A stretch of DNA of 25,951 nucleotides from positions 1 to 25,951 of the forward strand of contig CAYPRB010000014.1 in the NCBI GenBank assembly GCA_964413055.1, written 5' to 3'. The number at the start of each line of letters is the position of its first letter. Positions within the stretch are counted from its first letter, which is position 1. The translations under genes were made by a program, and so were the position numbers. This DNA comes from UBA3102 sp964413055. Its GTDB lineage: Bacteria > Bacillota > Desulfotomaculia > Desulfotomaculales > Pelotomaculaceae. Of this stretch, positions 14,670-21,926 are shown piece by piece. The notes under the pieces are model-generated. The model searched no databases and had not been told where the DNA came from. It saw nothing but the letters and a program-made list of their open reading frames with translations.

Positions 14670-15145
14670 TGCAGGGATTTTTTAATGTCCTGCGGGCGGT
14701 TGGCTTCCAGCAGTTCTTTTAATTCCTGCTGTTGTTCCTCGCCCAGCAGGTCCTTGAGCGCCATCATTTCCCGGGTTACTTTTTCACTCAAATATATCGG
14801 CGTGCCGGTGCGCAGACCCAGGGCAATCGCGTCGCTGGGACGGGAGTCAAGCACCAGTTCTTTGTCCCGGTGCCATAAATGTAATTCTGCAAAATAAGTA
14901 CCGTCATTCACGTCGTTGATCAGCACCATACTCATTTTTGCTTTCAGCCGGTCGCAAATGTGCTTCATCAGGTCATGGGTGAGCGGCCGGTCAAGCACTA
15001 TATCCTGTATGGCAACGGATATGGCATGTGCTTCAAAATGTCCGATCCAGATAGGTAATACCCGGTCCTCTTCTTCATTGATCAACAGGACCACCGGGTT
15101 CATCATCACATCGTACGCAATTTCCCTTACTTTTACGGGCAGCAT
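14666..15145 (-). CDS. bifunctional nuclease (BFN, DUF151) family protein
   Basis: Protein of 159 residues. VREIAYDVMMNPVVLLINEEEDRVLPIWIGHFEAHAI and RPLTHDLMKHICDRLKAKMSMVLINDVNDGTYFAEL are the core of the BFN domain, followed by DSRPSDAIALGLRTGTPIYLSEKV, the signature of the family. Plant and archaeal members have been reported to have DNase/RNase activity; bacterial ones are mostly uncharacterised. I chose the ATG at 15145 because AGAAGG lies 8 bases upstream; the in-frame GTG at 15154 would have its ribosome binding site directly adjacent. The 3' end overlaps yteA by 4 bases on the opposite strand. It diverges from the cation transporter gene. Confidence 0.9.
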   Translation of the reverse strand: MLPVKVREIAYDVMMNPVVLLINEEEDRVLPIWIGHFEAHAISVAIQDIVLDRPLTHDLMKHICDRLKAKMSMVLINDVNDGTYFAELHLWHRDKELVLDSRPSDAIALGLRTGTPIYLSEKVTREMMALKDLLGEEQQQELKELLEANRPQDIKKSLH

Positions 15146-15190
15146 TGAATTCACCTTCTTAAAAAAAGTAGCCGTGTTAAAAGGCAGATT

Positions 15191-15216
15191 AAGCCCCCGT
15201 TGCGAGACGAGGGCTT
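15191..15216. other. stem-loop in the BFN gene leader
   Basis: Arms 15191-15200 and 15207-15216 (AAGCCCCCGT / ACGAGGGCTT) pair with one mismatch around a 6-base loop, about 45 bases upstream of the BFN start and in the divergent region with the CDF gene. Neither side has a good T-run, so it is probably a leader structure and not a terminator. Confidence 0.4.
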
Positions 15217-15301
15217 TATATAAGATGTTCTAATTGTATTCTAAATGGAATTGCTGCCCAATGTCAAATCAGATTTTTAATTTTAACGCGCTTGACCATC
15301 G

Positions 15302-15331
15302 TTGTATTAGTGGTTTTCCATATGCTATACT
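15302..15331 (+). promoter_or_regulatory. candidate extended -10 promoter of the CDF gene
   Basis: TGCTATACT (15323-15331) is an extended -10 element; TTGTAT (15302-15307) lies 18 bases before TATACT. The predicted start point, near 15338, is only about 3 bases before the ATG at 15341, which would give a leaderless mRNA. No ribosome binding site is visible before the ATG, in agreement. Confidence 0.5.
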
Positions 15332-15340
15332 TTTTTTATA

Positions 15341-16306
15341 ATGAATAAAAAAATTAAAGCGGCACGCGTGTCGATAATTTCAAATGCGGTGCTGACGCTG
15401 GGGAAGTTTACCGTGGGTATTGTCATGGGTTCGGTCAGCGTCATATCGGAAGCCATTCATTCGGGTCTTGATTTAATAGCGGCGATGATTGCTTTTTTTT
15501 CGGTCCGGGAATCCTCCAAGCCCGCTGATGCCAACCATAATTACGGTCACGGGAAATTCGAAAATGTGGCCAGTATTGTTGAAGCTATTTTAATTCTGGT
15601 CGCGGCAGCCATGATTATCTTTAACGCCTACCCGAAGCTTTTCCGGGGAACGGAGATTAGTTCCCTGGGGCTGGGCGCTGCGGTAATGGCGGTTTCCGCG
15701 GTGGTTAACTTGTTCGTATCCCGGATGCTGATGCGTACCGCGCGGGAAACCGACTCCCCGGCGCTGGCCGCGGATGCCTGGCACCTGCGCACCGACGTTT
15801 ACACCTCCGCGGGCGTCTTTGCCGGTATTATCGCCATCAAAATAACCGGTCTTACGATCCTGGACCCGCTGATCGGGATCGGCGTGGCGCTGTTGATCAT
15901 CAAGGCCGGCGTGGATTTGATCCGGGATTCCATGCGCAGCATTCTCGATGTGCGCCTGCCGAAAGAGGAAGTGCAAAAAATCGGGGAAGTGCTCGAAAAG
16001 TATGCGGTTAATTTTGTGGAATTCCACCAGTTGAGGACCAGAAAGGCCGGTTCGCAGCGTTATATTGACCTGCATCTGGTGGTTCCGCAAGTATGGGATA
16101 TCAAAACGGTGCATATTCTTTGCGACCGGATTGAGGAAGATATCAGGGATGAGTTTAAGGACGCCCACATTTTGATCCACTCCGAACCTTGCGGGCAAAA
16201 TTGTGTGCATTGCAGTCACCGGGACCTTTGCAAAGCAGGCCTGGAGGATCAGGATGTTCCCTGTAAGGTTTGTAAGGAATTTGATCAGGACAGCTTTGGA
16301 TCCTGA
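15341..16306 (+). CDS. cation diffusion facilitator (CDF) family metal exporter with Cys-rich tail
   Basis: Inner-membrane antiporter of divalent metals, 321 residues. Six membrane helices span about residues 12-195. The metal site is HxxxD in TM2 (EAIHSGLDLIAA: His40, Asp44) and HxxxD in TM5 (DAWHLRTDVYTSAGV: His148, Asp152), the pattern seen in Zn-type CDFs; YGHGKFENVASIVEA is also diagnostic. The cytoplasmic domain (about 205-282) has YIDLHLVVPQ and HILIHSEP. It ends in an unusual tail with Cys284, Cys288, Cys291, Cys297, Cys308 and Cys311. The start ATG lacks a ribosome binding site. Zinc, iron or manganese are all possible; HD-HD favours zinc. A terminator follows. Confidence 0.93.
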   Translation: MNKKIKAARVSIISNAVLTLGKFTVGIVMGSVSVISEAIHSGLDLIAAMIAFFSVRESSKPADANHNYGHGKFENVASIVEAILILVAAAMIIFNAYPKLFRGTEISSLGLGAAVMAVSAVVNLFVSRMLMRTARETDSPALAADAWHLRTDVYTSAGVFAGIIAIKITGLTILDPLIGIGVALLIIKAGVDLIRDSMRSILDVRLPKEEVQKIGEVLEKYAVNFVEFHQLRTRKAGSQRYIDLHLVVPQVWDIKTVHILCDRIEEDIRDEFKDAHILIHSEPCGQNCVHCSHRDLCKAGLEDQDVPCKVCKEFDQDSFGS

Positions 16307-16333
16307 TAAAATCGATTGGGGAATTTTATATTA

Positions 16334-16370
16334 AGAGCCGGAAAGCAGATTGTTTTCCGGTTCTTTTTTT
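16334..16370 (+). terminator. intrinsic terminator after the CDF gene
   Basis: AGAGCCGGAAA (16334-16344) pairs with TTTCCGGTTCT (16354-16364), 11 bp with one G-U pair and a 9-base loop, followed by a run of seven further T. It lies 27 bases after the stop codon. Confidence 0.92.
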
Positions 16371-16464
16371 ATTTATTAAAAATTTTACTTATATTTAACT
16401 AGATAAGTGACCATACTATAAATACTGATTTTTATGAAAAAACTCTGAAAGGAGGTATGACCGC

Positions 16465-16734
16465 ATGACTTCCACGCTAGTGGAATATTTTGCCGGTGTG
16501 CAGCGCCGCCTGCCCGGTGAGGCGGACCGGGTGCTAAAGGCTCTGGAAAACGGCGGGCCAATGAATAAAGAAGAATTATCGTTGACATCCAAGGTCAAAA
16601 GAGCCGTGCTGGACCATGTGATCATGCAGCTTTATGCCCTCGGTCTGGTTGAAGTGGTGACGGAAGGCAAAAGCAAAATGTGCAGTCTGACAAGCCTGGG
16701 CTGGGATTATCTCACCATCAGAAAGGCCGGTTAA
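16465..16734 (+). CDS. small winged-helix-like putative transcriptional regulator
   Basis: Protein of 89 residues that I cannot assign to a named family. RVLKALENGGPMNKEELSLTSKVKRAVLDHVIMQLYALGLVEVV followed by KMCSLTSLGWDYL has the rhythm of a winged helix: helix, turn, recognition helix, and a two-stranded wing ending in LTSLG, as in MarR- or PadR-like proteins. No membrane segment or metal site is visible. The ATG has a near-perfect GAAAGGAGGT (16447-16456) 8 bases upstream, so it is very probably a real gene. It stands alone between two terminators. An ATG at 16457 gives only three codons. Confidence 0.75.
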   Translation: MTSTLVEYFAGVQRRLPGEADRVLKALENGGPMNKEELSLTSKVKRAVLDHVIMQLYALGLVEVVTEGKSKMCSLTSLGWDYLTIRKAG

Positions 16735-16753
16735 AAACCGGTCTTATTTTTTT
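16725..16753 (+). terminator. intrinsic terminator after the winged-helix-like gene
   Basis: GGCCGGTT (16725-16732) pairs with AACCGGTC (16736-16743), 8 bp with one G-U pair and a 3-base loop, followed by TTATTTTTTT. The left arm overlaps the end of the coding region and its stop codon. It lies in the convergent gap with the next gene. Confidence 0.88.
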
Positions 16754-16761
16754 GTTTTAAT

Positions 16762-18573
16762 TTATAATTTGGTGGTTGCGTTGTCCCGGTGCAGGTCCAG
16801 TTTGTATTTCTGGATCTTCCGGTAGATTGTCGCCCGGCTGATACCCAGGGCCCCGGCGGCTTTTGTTTTACCCTCGTCGTTCCAGCCGTATTGTTCCAGG
16901 GCGGTAATGATGGCTTCTTTTTCCAGTTGGGCCAGTTTCAGCAGCCGGCCGTTGGGAGCAATGCCGGTGCTGGTTTTTTTCCGCTTTTTTTCAAGTACCC
17001 GGGGGGGGAGGCTTTCCAAAGTGATATGAGGGCTTTCTTCAAGGTTTACGGCGTATTCGACGGCGTAAACCAGTTCCCTGACGTTGCCGGGCCAGAAATA
17101 TTTGATACAGGCGTTTAAGGTCTGTTCGGTAAAGCCCTGGATATCTTTCCCGAGTAATTTGCTGAACCGGTTTGTGTAATGCTCCAGGAGGAACGGAATA
17201 TCTTCCTGCCTTTCCCGTAAAGGAGGGATATTCAGGAAAATAACGCTTAACAAGTAATACAGGTCGTCCCGGAAAAGGTTTTTTCGTACCAGTTCCTGAA
17301 GGTCTTTACTGGTAGCTGCAATGACCCTTATTTCCGCGGGGATCGACCTGGGTTCGCTAACCCGTTCAATCCGCGGTTTTAAAAGAATTTTTACCAGTTT
17401 TGCCTGCAGGTACAGGGATAACTTCTCTATTTCGTCCAGGTAAATGGTCCCGCCGTTCGCCAGTTCAAGTTTGCCGAGCTTGCCGCCCCGCCGGGTATCA
17501 TTCAGGCCTTCGTCGTAACCAAAAAGTTCAATTTCCAGCAGGTTTTCCGGCATCGCCCCGCAGTTTATGGTCACGAAAGGACGGTGTCCGTACGGGCCGT
17601 TGGAATGAATGGCGCGCGCCAGCACTTCCTTGCCGGTGCCGCTTTCCCCTACGATCAGCACGGTGGAGTTGCTGGAGGAAATTTTTTTCGCCTTGGTTTT
17701 GACCTCTTTTAAGGAAGGGCTTTCTCCGACCAGGTCTTCAAAACTGATTATTTCCTGAGTGTGCATGATTTCATAGGCCAGTTTCTGGGTTTCCCTGAAA
17801 TCCCGGAAAGAAATTACCACGCCGGCAATGCGCCCGTTTTTTAACTTGATCTGTCTGGCCGTACTTAGAAGATGCAGTCTTCTTTCTTCGTAACTGGTGA
17901 ATATTTCTCTGGAGTTGAATTCGTTGCCGCCCTGCAGTATTTCTGACAGGGGCAGCGCCGGCAGCAACTGGTTTGCATTTTGGCCCAGCACCTGTTGTTT
18001 TTTAGCTCCGAAAAGCCTTTCCGCGGAATGGTTGAAGTGTGTAATCAGGCCCTGCCTGTCGGTTGCCAGGATGGCCTCGTCGACGGAGTCCACCACCGCT
18101 TCCAGGCGCGTGGCCAAGACCATTTTTTCGGCCAGGATTTGCTGCTCGTGGGCCTTGCTGCTAATCAGGTCGGCCATGCGGCCAATGAATTCAATCAGGT
18201 TATCGGTATTGCGGCAGAGATTTTCCTGCTGGATGTCGTCGAAGGCAATTAGGCTGATGGTGCCCATTACTTCTGCTTCCATAATGATGGGATATACGAT
18301 GGAGGCTTTGTAAAAACAGCGGCCGGTTAACGGGCAGGATAAACAAATATGGTGGTAGCCGGCTTCGCTGATAAATATATGTGTTCCCGTCTGTAAAACG
18401 TGTTTATTGACAAAGCCGCGCAGCAGCCGGGAACCCACGTCGTTGCGCACCATCCCGGTTCCGGCCACGCGCACGAGATCGGTATCGATGATTTCCACTT
18501 CGACTTTGAGTACGGTGGCGATGGCCTCAGCCACTTTTTGACCGTTTTCACTGACCTGGGCCAGCCTGGACAT
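16762..18573 (-). CDS. PAS-containing sigma-54-type (EBP) transcriptional regulator with degenerate GAFTGA loop
   Basis: Protein of 603 residues. An N-terminal GAF-like sensor (about 10-120) contains CLSCPLTGRC (Cys77, Cys80, Cys86). A PAS domain (about 155-260) has ATRLEAVVDSVDEAILATDRQG. The AAA+ domain has Walker A GESGTGKE (309-316), Walker B GGTIYLDEIE (374-383), and RDDLYYLLSVIFLNIPPLRERQ with the Arg fingers. A Fis-type HTH is at the end (KTKAAGALGISRATIYRKIQKY). The sigma-54-contacting GAFTGA motif is absent: the segment reads EGLNDTRRGGK where EGAFTGARRGGK is expected. It may therefore not activate sigma-54. ATG at 18573 is preferred over GTG at 18582; GGGGTG lies upstream. It has its own promoter region. 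Target genes unknown; the kor operon upstream is a candidate. Confidence 0.9.
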   Translation of the reverse strand: MSRLAQVSENGQKVAEAIATVLKVEVEIIDTDLVRVAGTGMVRNDVGSRLLRGFVNKHVLQTGTHIFISEAGYHHICLSCPLTGRCFYKASIVYPIIMEAEVMGTISLIAFDDIQQENLCRNTDNLIEFIGRMADLISSKAHEQQILAEKMVLATRLEAVVDSVDEAILATDRQGLITHFNHSAERLFGAKKQQVLGQNANQLLPALPLSEILQGGNEFNSREIFTSYEERRLHLLSTARQIKLKNGRIAGVVISFRDFRETQKLAYEIMHTQEIISFEDLVGESPSLKEVKTKAKKISSSNSTVLIVGESGTGKEVLARAIHSNGPYGHRPFVTINCGAMPENLLEIELFGYDEGLNDTRRGGKLGKLELANGGTIYLDEIEKLSLYLQAKLVKILLKPRIERVSEPRSIPAEIRVIAATSKDLQELVRKNLFRDDLYYLLSVIFLNIPPLRERQEDIPFLLEHYTNRFSKLLGKDIQGFTEQTLNACIKYFWPGNVRELVYAVEYAVNLEESPHITLESLPPRVLEKKRKKTSTGIAPNGRLLKLAQLEKEAIITALEQYGWNDEGKTKAAGALGISRATIYRKIQKYKLDLHRDNATTKL

Positions 18574-18619
18574 TAAAAACACCCCGGTTAATACAATAAT
18601 ATATTTGACGATTTATGTT

Positions 18620-18625
18620 ATTATA
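18620..18625 (-). promoter_or_regulatory. candidate -10 box for the EBP-like regulator gene
   Basis: TATAAT on the minus strand, about 47 bases upstream of the regulator ATG and downstream of the kor terminator. I see no good -35 match, so activation or another factor may be needed. Confidence 0.35.
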
Positions 18626-18666
18626 CTTGAAAAAAATACTTTTTCCTGCCGGTTTTGAAAGTTATA

Positions 18667-18696
18667 TGCAATATAATAAAAAGCCCCGCGGGGCTT
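18667..18696 (-). terminator. terminator of the 2-oxoacid oxidoreductase operon
   Basis: Perfect 16-base palindrome AAGCCCCGCGGGGCTT (18681-18696); on the minus strand it is followed by TTTTTATTATATT. It lies 56 bases after the stop of the gamma subunit and separates that operon from the regulator gene. Confidence 0.88.
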
Positions 18697-18752
18697 GTTT
18701 ATTTTTTGGCAGTATTTTGACCGGAAGCGGTGCGTCAAGTCAAATTTGAAAA

Positions 18753-19298
18753 TCAGGCGGCCGCTTCCCCGGCACTTTCCCAACCCAGTTCCAGCGCTTT
18801 TTGATTTAACTCTTCGGTGCCCTTGGGAATGCGCGATATCAAAGCCGATTGCAGCGACTCCTTGGAAACCACGCCGGTAAAGGCGGCCAGTGCACCCAGG
18901 GCCACGATGTTGGAGACCATTGCTTTGTTCAGCGTTTCTTTTGCGATACGGCTGTACGGTACGGCTAAAACGTTGGCCGTGGTGGAAGGCAGGTCCTTGA
19001 TATAGGTGGTATCGATAATCAGTGAACCCCCGGATTTTAACTTTCCGGCATATTTTGACAATGCCTCGCTGCTCATGACCAGAATAATATCCGGCAGGGT
19101 AACTTTCGGGTAGTCAATCTCTGCCTCACTGATGATCACTTCTGCTTTACTGGCGCCTCCGCGTGCTTCCGGGCCGTAGGACTGGGTCTGCACGGTATTT
19201 TTACCGTCCTTGATCACCGCTTCCGCCAGAATTTGACCCGCCAGGATCAGGCCCTGGCCGCCCGAACCGCTTAAGATTATTTCACTGGTTTTTGACAC
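18753..19298 (-). CDS. korC: 2-oxoacid:ferredoxin oxidoreductase, gamma subunit
   Basis: Gamma domain subunit of 181 residues of a CoA-dependent 2-oxoacid:ferredoxin oxidoreductase. SGSGGQGLILAGQILAEA is the family N-terminus, TQSYGPEARGGASKAEVIIS the conserved centre, and LPDIILVMSSEAL follows. The start is GTG at 19298, with GGAGGG 9 bases upstream; this ribosome binding site overlaps the TAG stop of the beta subunit gene. It is the last gene of the D-A-B-C operon, before a terminator. Assignment as Kor (2-oxoglutarate) over Vor (branched-chain) rests on gene order and alpha-subunit motifs, and is not certain. Confidence 0.92.
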   Translation of the reverse strand: MSKTSEIILSGSGGQGLILAGQILAEAVIKDGKNTVQTQSYGPEARGGASKAEVIISEAEIDYPKVTLPDIILVMSSEALSKYAGKLKSGGSLIIDTTYIKDLPSTTANVLAVPYSRIAKETLNKAMVSNIVALGALAAFTGVVSKESLQSALISRIPKGTEELNQKALELGWESAGEAAA

Positions 19299-19312
19299 TG
19301 TATTATTCCCTC

Positions 19313-20131
19313 CTAGAGTGAGCTTTGGGCTTGTTCTATAATCCGCCCGTAGCTTTCGGTATATTCCGGAGCTTCAGCGCTGTGCAGCTCGCCGATGATA
19401 AACTTCCCCCGCATTTGTTCCGGGGTAAGCCTTTGCGCTTTTTTCCGGGGTATGCCGTGTTCTTTTTGCCACATCAGCATATCGTATCCGTTACCCATTT
19501 TATTTTTGCGGCCGTAAGAAACCGGGCAGGCCGTTACCGCTTCAATAACGCTGAATCCTTTATGCCGGGCCCCGTTCCGGATTAACCTCGAGAGCAGGGA
19601 GGCATGATAGGTGGTGCTCCTGGCCACGTAGGTGGCGCCCGCGGCCTTCATCAGTTCGGCGACGTCAAAGGTGGGCTCCAGGGTTCCGTAAGGTGACGTG
19701 GCGGTCATTGACTGGTAAGGAGTAAGGGGAGAGTACTGTCCCCCGGTCATGCCGTAGATGCTGTTGTTGAATATAATTGCCGTGAGGTCTATATTGCGCC
19801 TGGCGGCGTGAATTAAATGGTTGCCTCCTATAGCCGTGGCGTCGCCGTCGCCCATCAGCACGAACACATTGAGTTCTGGGTTGGCGACTTTAATCCCGGT
19901 GGCAAATGCCAGGGCCCTGCCGTGGGTAGTGTGGAGCGTGTTGAAATCAAGGTACCCGGAGGCCCTGGAGGAACATCCGATGCCGGAGACAATCACGGTT
20001 TGGTCCTGGTTAATTTTTAACCGTTCAAAGGCGCGTACCAGGGCGCTCAAAACGATGCCGTTGCCACAGCCGGGACACCAGATGTGGGGCAGTTTTTCGC
20101 TACGAAAGTATTTTTCGAGATTCTTTTGCAT
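19313..20131 (-). CDS. korB: 2-oxoacid:ferredoxin oxidoreductase, beta (thiamine diphosphate) subunit
   Basis: Catalytic subunit of 272 residues that binds thiamine diphosphate and one [4Fe-4S] cluster. The cofactor motif is VLMGDGDATAIGGNHLIHAARRN (Gly94-Asp95-Gly96-Asp97 and following). Four Cys can bind the cluster: Cys19 and Cys22 (IWCPGCGNG), Cys53 (GIGCSSR) and Cys202 (VTACPVSYGRKN). The start ATG lies inside the 3' end of the alpha-subunit gene, a 32-base overlap, so translation is probably coupled; the ribosome binding site is weak. It oxidises a 2-oxoacid to acyl-CoA, passing electrons to ferredoxin, or works in the reductive direction. Confidence 0.95.
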   Translation of the reverse strand: MQKNLEKYFRSEKLPHIWCPGCGNGIVLSALVRAFERLKINQDQTVIVSGIGCSSRASGYLDFNTLHTTHGRALAFATGIKVANPELNVFVLMGDGDATAIGGNHLIHAARRNIDLTAIIFNNSIYGMTGGQYSPLTPYQSMTATSPYGTLEPTFDVAELMKAAGATYVARSTTYHASLLSRLIRNGARHKGFSVIEAVTACPVSYGRKNKMGNGYDMLMWQKEHGIPRKKAQRLTPEQMRGKFIIGELHSAEAPEYTESYGRIIEQAQSSL

Positions 20132-21284
20132 TTGTATTCACCATCTTAAGCCTTTTAATTTGAGAGAGGATTTCCCCGGGGGAAATCAGTTCTCCGTTTA
20201 CTAAGTTTAAACCGGTCACTTTGGCTGCGGACCCGGCGGCGCGTTCCACTTCACCTTTAAGCTGCCCCAGGTTCATTTCGGGGACGAGCAACGCTCCGGC
20301 CCGACCGGCCAGGGCGCGCACTTCTTTTTCCGGGAACGGCCAGATGGTAACCGGCCGGAACAGGCCGGCCTTGATTCCCTGCGCCCGGGCTTCCTTGACG
20401 GCGCGCCTGGCGGAACGGGATACGGCTCCGTAAGCAATGACGATGATTTCGGCGTCTTCGGTCATTAAAGAATCGCTGAGCGTTATTTCATCCAGGTGGT
20501 CCGTAATTTTATTATGTAACCGGTGCATCAATCCCGCGGCAACTTCAGGTTTGGTGGACGGAAAACCGTCTTCGTCATGAACCAGGCCGGTAACGTGGTA
20601 ACGGTATCCTTCACCGAAATTAGCCATCGGCGGAATGCCGTCCCGGTCTGACCGGTAGGGGTAGTAGGTGTCGAGCCCGGCCGGCGGTTTTTTACGGTTG
20701 ACAACGGGTATTGATCCCGGTGCCGGTAGGGTGACCCGTTCCCGCAGGTGGCCGATAACTTCATCGGTAAGAAAAATAACCGGGGTCCGGAACTTTTCAG
20801 AGAAGTTAAAGGCTTTTATGGTCAGCAAATATGCTTCCTGTACCGAAGCCGGGCAGAGGGCGATTACCGGGTGGTCGCCGCTGACTCCCCATCTTGCCTG
20901 CATCACGTCTCCCTGGGCGGGAGCGGTGGGGATGCCGGTGCTGGGACCGAAACGCTGGACGTTAACCACCACGCACGGTATTTCGGTGATGGAGGCAAAC
21001 CCGATATTTTCCTGCTTCAGGGCAAACCCCGGGCCGCTGGTGGCGGTAAGGGATTTCAATCCGGCCAGGGAAGCACCGGCCACGGCAGCCATGCTGCCTA
21101 TTTCGTCTTCCATTTGGATGAACCTGCCTCCCAAGGCAGGTAATTTTTTAGCCAGTATTTCTGCAATTTCGGTAGAAGGGGTGATGGGGTAGCCGGCAAA
21201 AAAACGTACTCCCGCAACCAGCGCCCCTTCGGCAATGGCTTCGTTTCCCTGCATCAAACGTGCGAAAGGAAGTGCTTCATTCAT
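20100..21284 (-). CDS. korA: 2-oxoacid:ferredoxin oxidoreductase, alpha subunit
   Basis: Subunit of 394 residues carrying the pyrimidine-binding and transketolase C-terminal domains of the enzyme. LMQGNEAIAEGALVAGVRFFAGYPITPSTEIAE at the N-terminus, MEDEIGSMAAVAGASLAG, TSGPGFALKQENIGFA and RFGPSTGIPTAPAQGDVMQARWG identify it. The last motif is closest to 2-oxoglutarate:ferredoxin oxidoreductases (KorA), while branched-chain 2-oxoacid or indolepyruvate activity cannot be excluded. The ATG has GAGGTGG about 7 bases upstream. The gene overlaps the ferredoxin gene by 8 bases and the beta-subunit gene by 32. Confidence 0.94.
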   Translation of the reverse strand: MNEALPFARLMQGNEAIAEGALVAGVRFFAGYPITPSTEIAEILAKKLPALGGRFIQMEDEIGSMAAVAGASLAGLKSLTATSGPGFALKQENIGFASITEIPCVVVNVQRFGPSTGIPTAPAQGDVMQARWGVSGDHPVIALCPASVQEAYLLTIKAFNFSEKFRTPVIFLTDEVIGHLRERVTLPAPGSIPVVNRKKPPAGLDTYYPYRSDRDGIPPMANFGEGYRYHVTGLVHDEDGFPSTKPEVAAGLMHRLHNKITDHLDEITLSDSLMTEDAEIIVIAYGAVSRSARRAVKEARAQGIKAGLFRPVTIWPFPEKEVRALAGRAGALLVPEMNLGQLKGEVERAAGSAAKVTGLNLVNGELISPGEILSQIKRLKMVNTNAKESRKILS

Positions 21285-21513
21285 GATGTTCCACCTCTAC
21301 TGTGATGGCAAAATCGGGACAGTGCCTTTCACATATTTTGCAGCCCGTGCAAAGATGTAAGTTTGCCACTGCCGCTTTACCCATATTGTCTGTGGTCAAT
21401 ACATTTTTCGGGCACAAGGACACGCAGATACCGCAGCCCTTGCACCATTTTTTATTGATCAAAATATTCTTTTTAATTTTATTATCGTGAGTGTCCGGTA
21501 GAGTTTCAACCAT
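21277..21513 (-). CDS. korD: 2[4Fe-4S] ferredoxin-type delta subunit of 2-oxoacid oxidoreductase
   Basis: Small electron-transfer protein of 78 residues. Two complete cluster motifs are visible, CKGCGICVSLCP and CTGCKICERHCP, each CxxCxxCxxxCP, preceded by a 20-residue leader that is not a signal peptide. It is the first gene of the D-A-B-C operon, with GAGGTGA 5 bases before the ATG, and overlaps korA by 8 bases. It carries electrons from the alpha/beta core to free ferredoxin. Confidence 0.94.
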   Translation of the reverse strand: MVETLPDTHDNKIKKNILINKKWCKGCGICVSLCPKNVLTTDNMGKAAVANLHLCTGCKICERHCPDFAITVEVEHHE

Positions 21514-21919
21514 GCTGTCACCTCATTTTTAGGGCGCGAGTATTATTTGGTTAGTTAGAAAAGAAAGCATTGATTTCATGGGGCCTTAATAAATTACCGG
21601 TTCTTTGTATAAAATTTCACTGCTATTTGTATCATTATGAGATGCTGTAACAGCAACCCCAATCTTATTCTGGTATCTCATAATGATACAAATCTCATTT
21701 TAATATAATACCAAGGCCTAATAATATTTTACTCAATTTTAACAGAATGTAAAGAAAAATTTTTATAAAAGAGGTAAATTATTAAAGTGGTGAAAGGAAA
21801 AAGCTGAAGGGACGGGATTTGAAACTTGTTTTGGAAATTTTATTGCGTAAAAAGGAGGATAAAGTTTTTTTTGGTAGAATTAACCTTCAACAGAAAAGGT
21901 TATTAAATTTGGTTGGTAA
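21514..21919. promoter_or_regulatory. AT-rich divergent intergenic region between kor operon and comEA
   Basis: About 400 bases that separate two divergent transcription units. They contain a perfect 19-bp inverted repeat, a candidate minus-strand promoter (CATAAT at 21639-21634 with a weak TTGGGG at 21662-21657, 17-base spacer), a TATAAT on the plus strand at 21704-21709 without a good -35, and an AAAGGAGG ribosome-binding-like site at 21851-21858 in front of a run of eight T. No RNA gene or full mobile element is recognised. Confidence 0.5.
21625..21693. repeat. perfect 19-bp inverted repeat with 31-base spacer
   Basis: ATTTGTATCATTATGAGAT (21625-21643) is exactly the reverse complement of 21675-21693. 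The spacer contains its own small dyad GCTG-TAA-CAGC. Each arm contains TCAT-T-ATGA. There is no T-run typical of a terminator on either side. It may be a double operator, an RNA hairpin or the remains of a small inverted-repeat element. Confidence 0.85.
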
Positions 21920-21926
21920 TTGGTAG
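21819..21926 (+). CDS. possible 35-codon small ORF upstream of comEA
   Basis: Reading from TTG at 21819 gives 35 residues beginning MKLVLEILLRKKEDKVFF and ending LLNLVGNW. It has a G-rich GGGACGGG just upstream, and its stop at 21924-21926 overlaps the longest comEA start by 7 bases. I do not recognise the product. Its composition is protein-like, but it could be chance or the remnant of an upstream reading frame. Confidence 0.25.
   Translation: MKLVLEILLRKKEDKVFFGRINLQQKRLLNLVGNW

Noticed and set aside
15590..16219. Open frame of 209 codons on the minus strand
   Set aside because: Antisense to the well-supported CDF gene, without a ribosome binding site or domain.
21514..21610. Sigma-54 promoter for the kor operon
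   Set aside because: Looked for because an EBP-like regulator is nearby. No GG and GC pair at the correct spacing was found upstream of korD.
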